This document shows, in pieces, positions 63,701 through 64,000 of a stretch of 64,000 bases of DNA. The notes beneath the pieces were generated by a model. The model worked only from the letters and a program-made list of their open reading frames with translations. It searched no databases and was not told the DNA's origin. The stretch lies in assembly GCA_026874595.1 (NCBI GenBank), contig CM049311.1, forward strand, positions 52,891,676 to 52,955,675. The letters run 5' to 3'. Source of the stretch: Sipunculus nudus. Lineage: Eukaryota; Annelida; Sipuncula; Golfingiida; Sipunculidae. A program made the translations under genes and the position numbers. How positions within the stretch are numbered: position 1 is the stretch's first letter; each line of letters starts with the position of its first letter.

Positions 63701-64000
63701 CTTTGCTCACAAGGCTGACCCGTTGCACAAGCTAGTTGCGGCAGCAATAGACAGGAGTAAATCACAGCGTCAGAACCGCGAGGACAAACATAGAGGAATT
63801 ATGGCAAGAGAAACATAAACAAGCCTTCAAAGACATCAAGGAGAGTCTTACCTCTGCCCCACTATTGGCTTACCCGGATTTTACAAAACGGTTCATACTA
63901 GAAGTTGATGCATCACATCAAGGATTAGGAGCCATACTAAGCCAGGAGCAGCATGATGGACGCAAAGTAGTTGCATATGCTAGCCGTGGACTCAGGAAGG
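60763..64000 (+). pseudogene. Gypsy gag-pol, disrupted
   Basis: The frame opens at ATG 60763. Three in-frame stops lie in the capsid-coding part: TAG 60892, TAG 61039 and TGA 61201. From there it is open to 63609. Domains: capsid-like helices, a CCHC zinc knuckle CYSCHQYGHLAREC (about 61693-61735), an aspartic protease CLVDSGSQVSTVS (about 62098), and reverse transcriptase with YVDYRLLN, FTTLDLAAAYNQI, NRMPFGLSNAPATF and the catalytic YLDD (about 63418). At about 63587 a one-base loss moves the frame; the next part contains LRRFLGFLMYNARFVKNF. Around 63785 it returns to the original frame with APLLAYPDF and the RNase H start ILEVDASHQGLGAILSQ, then leaves the window. Confidence 0.9.

Larger units (their letters stand above)
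56491..64000 (+). mobile_element. Ty3/Gypsy LTR retrotransposon, 5' part
   Basis: Order: 5' LTR (56491-58787), primer-binding site, leader of about 1.95 kb, then gag-pol from 60763 to the window end (RNase H reached). Integrase and 3' LTR would lie outside. The gag, protease and reverse transcriptase share one frame. It is probably defective because of three stops and two frame changes, and it sits about 450 bp downstream of the duplicated promoter block. The clade within Ty3/Gypsy was not determined. Confidence 0.9.

Overview
This is AT-rich, intron- and repeat-laden animal DNA. Two conserved protein genes, an invertebrate-type SAMD9 homologue, CR1/L2-style LINE fragments, a Ty3/Gypsy element, and repeats ending in GAC/ACGGAC-rich tracts plus 'CAGCTGAGCTAAAA' hairpins all point to a mollusc, most likely a bivalve. 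The species assignment is inference from repeat style. I found no bacterial genes, CRISPR arrays, rRNA or tRNA genes.

Layout. Positions 1-1702 (minus strand) hold the 5' end of VPS13D: four phase-consistent coding exons giving the chorein N-terminus; the rest of the gene lies beyond base 1. Positions 1703-31990 are non-coding and dominated by repeats. They contain a tandem array (about 5.0-6.85 kb) carrying eight perfect AGGTCAnnnTGACCT palindromes, a 2.16 kb element with about 450 bp inverted arms (8644-10801), several full-length copies of a hairpin-ended repeat family, a three-unit tandem repeat split twice at the same internal junction (13.3-19.6 kb), a degraded LINE with a short element nested in it (24.6-25.7 kb), and a TTAA-flanked 1.6 kb element (26112-27704).

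The main gene lies at 32.8-43.7 kb on the plus strand. It appears to be an innate-immunity gene: a TATA promoter and a candidate 5' non-coding exon, a CARD exon, an optional terminal exon with an RFX-like winged helix, a 71-codon exon of unknown fold, and one 4.6 kb exon coding a complete SAMD9-type protein (SAM, Schlafen-like AlbA, STAND-type NTPase, TPR-like helices, C-terminal OB-like domain). The three internal coding junctions are phase 1, so the cassettes can be combined freely. A repeat has inserted in the intron between the putative 5' exon and the CARD exon. About 1.05 kb covering the promoter/5' exon block is duplicated 22.9 kb downstream (54.96-56.05 kb), with no coding exons following it.

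Positions 43.7-56 kb are again non-coding: microsatellites, a hAT-like MITE, a LINE 3' fragment, a second inverted-arm element holding telomere-like CCTAA repeats, and a solo LTR with a 4 bp target duplication. From 56491 to the window end is a Ty3/Gypsy element on the plus strand: a long 5' LTR, a tRNA-Leu-type primer site, an unusually long repeat-rich leader, and a gag-pol frame broken by three stops and two frame changes, so this copy is probably dead.
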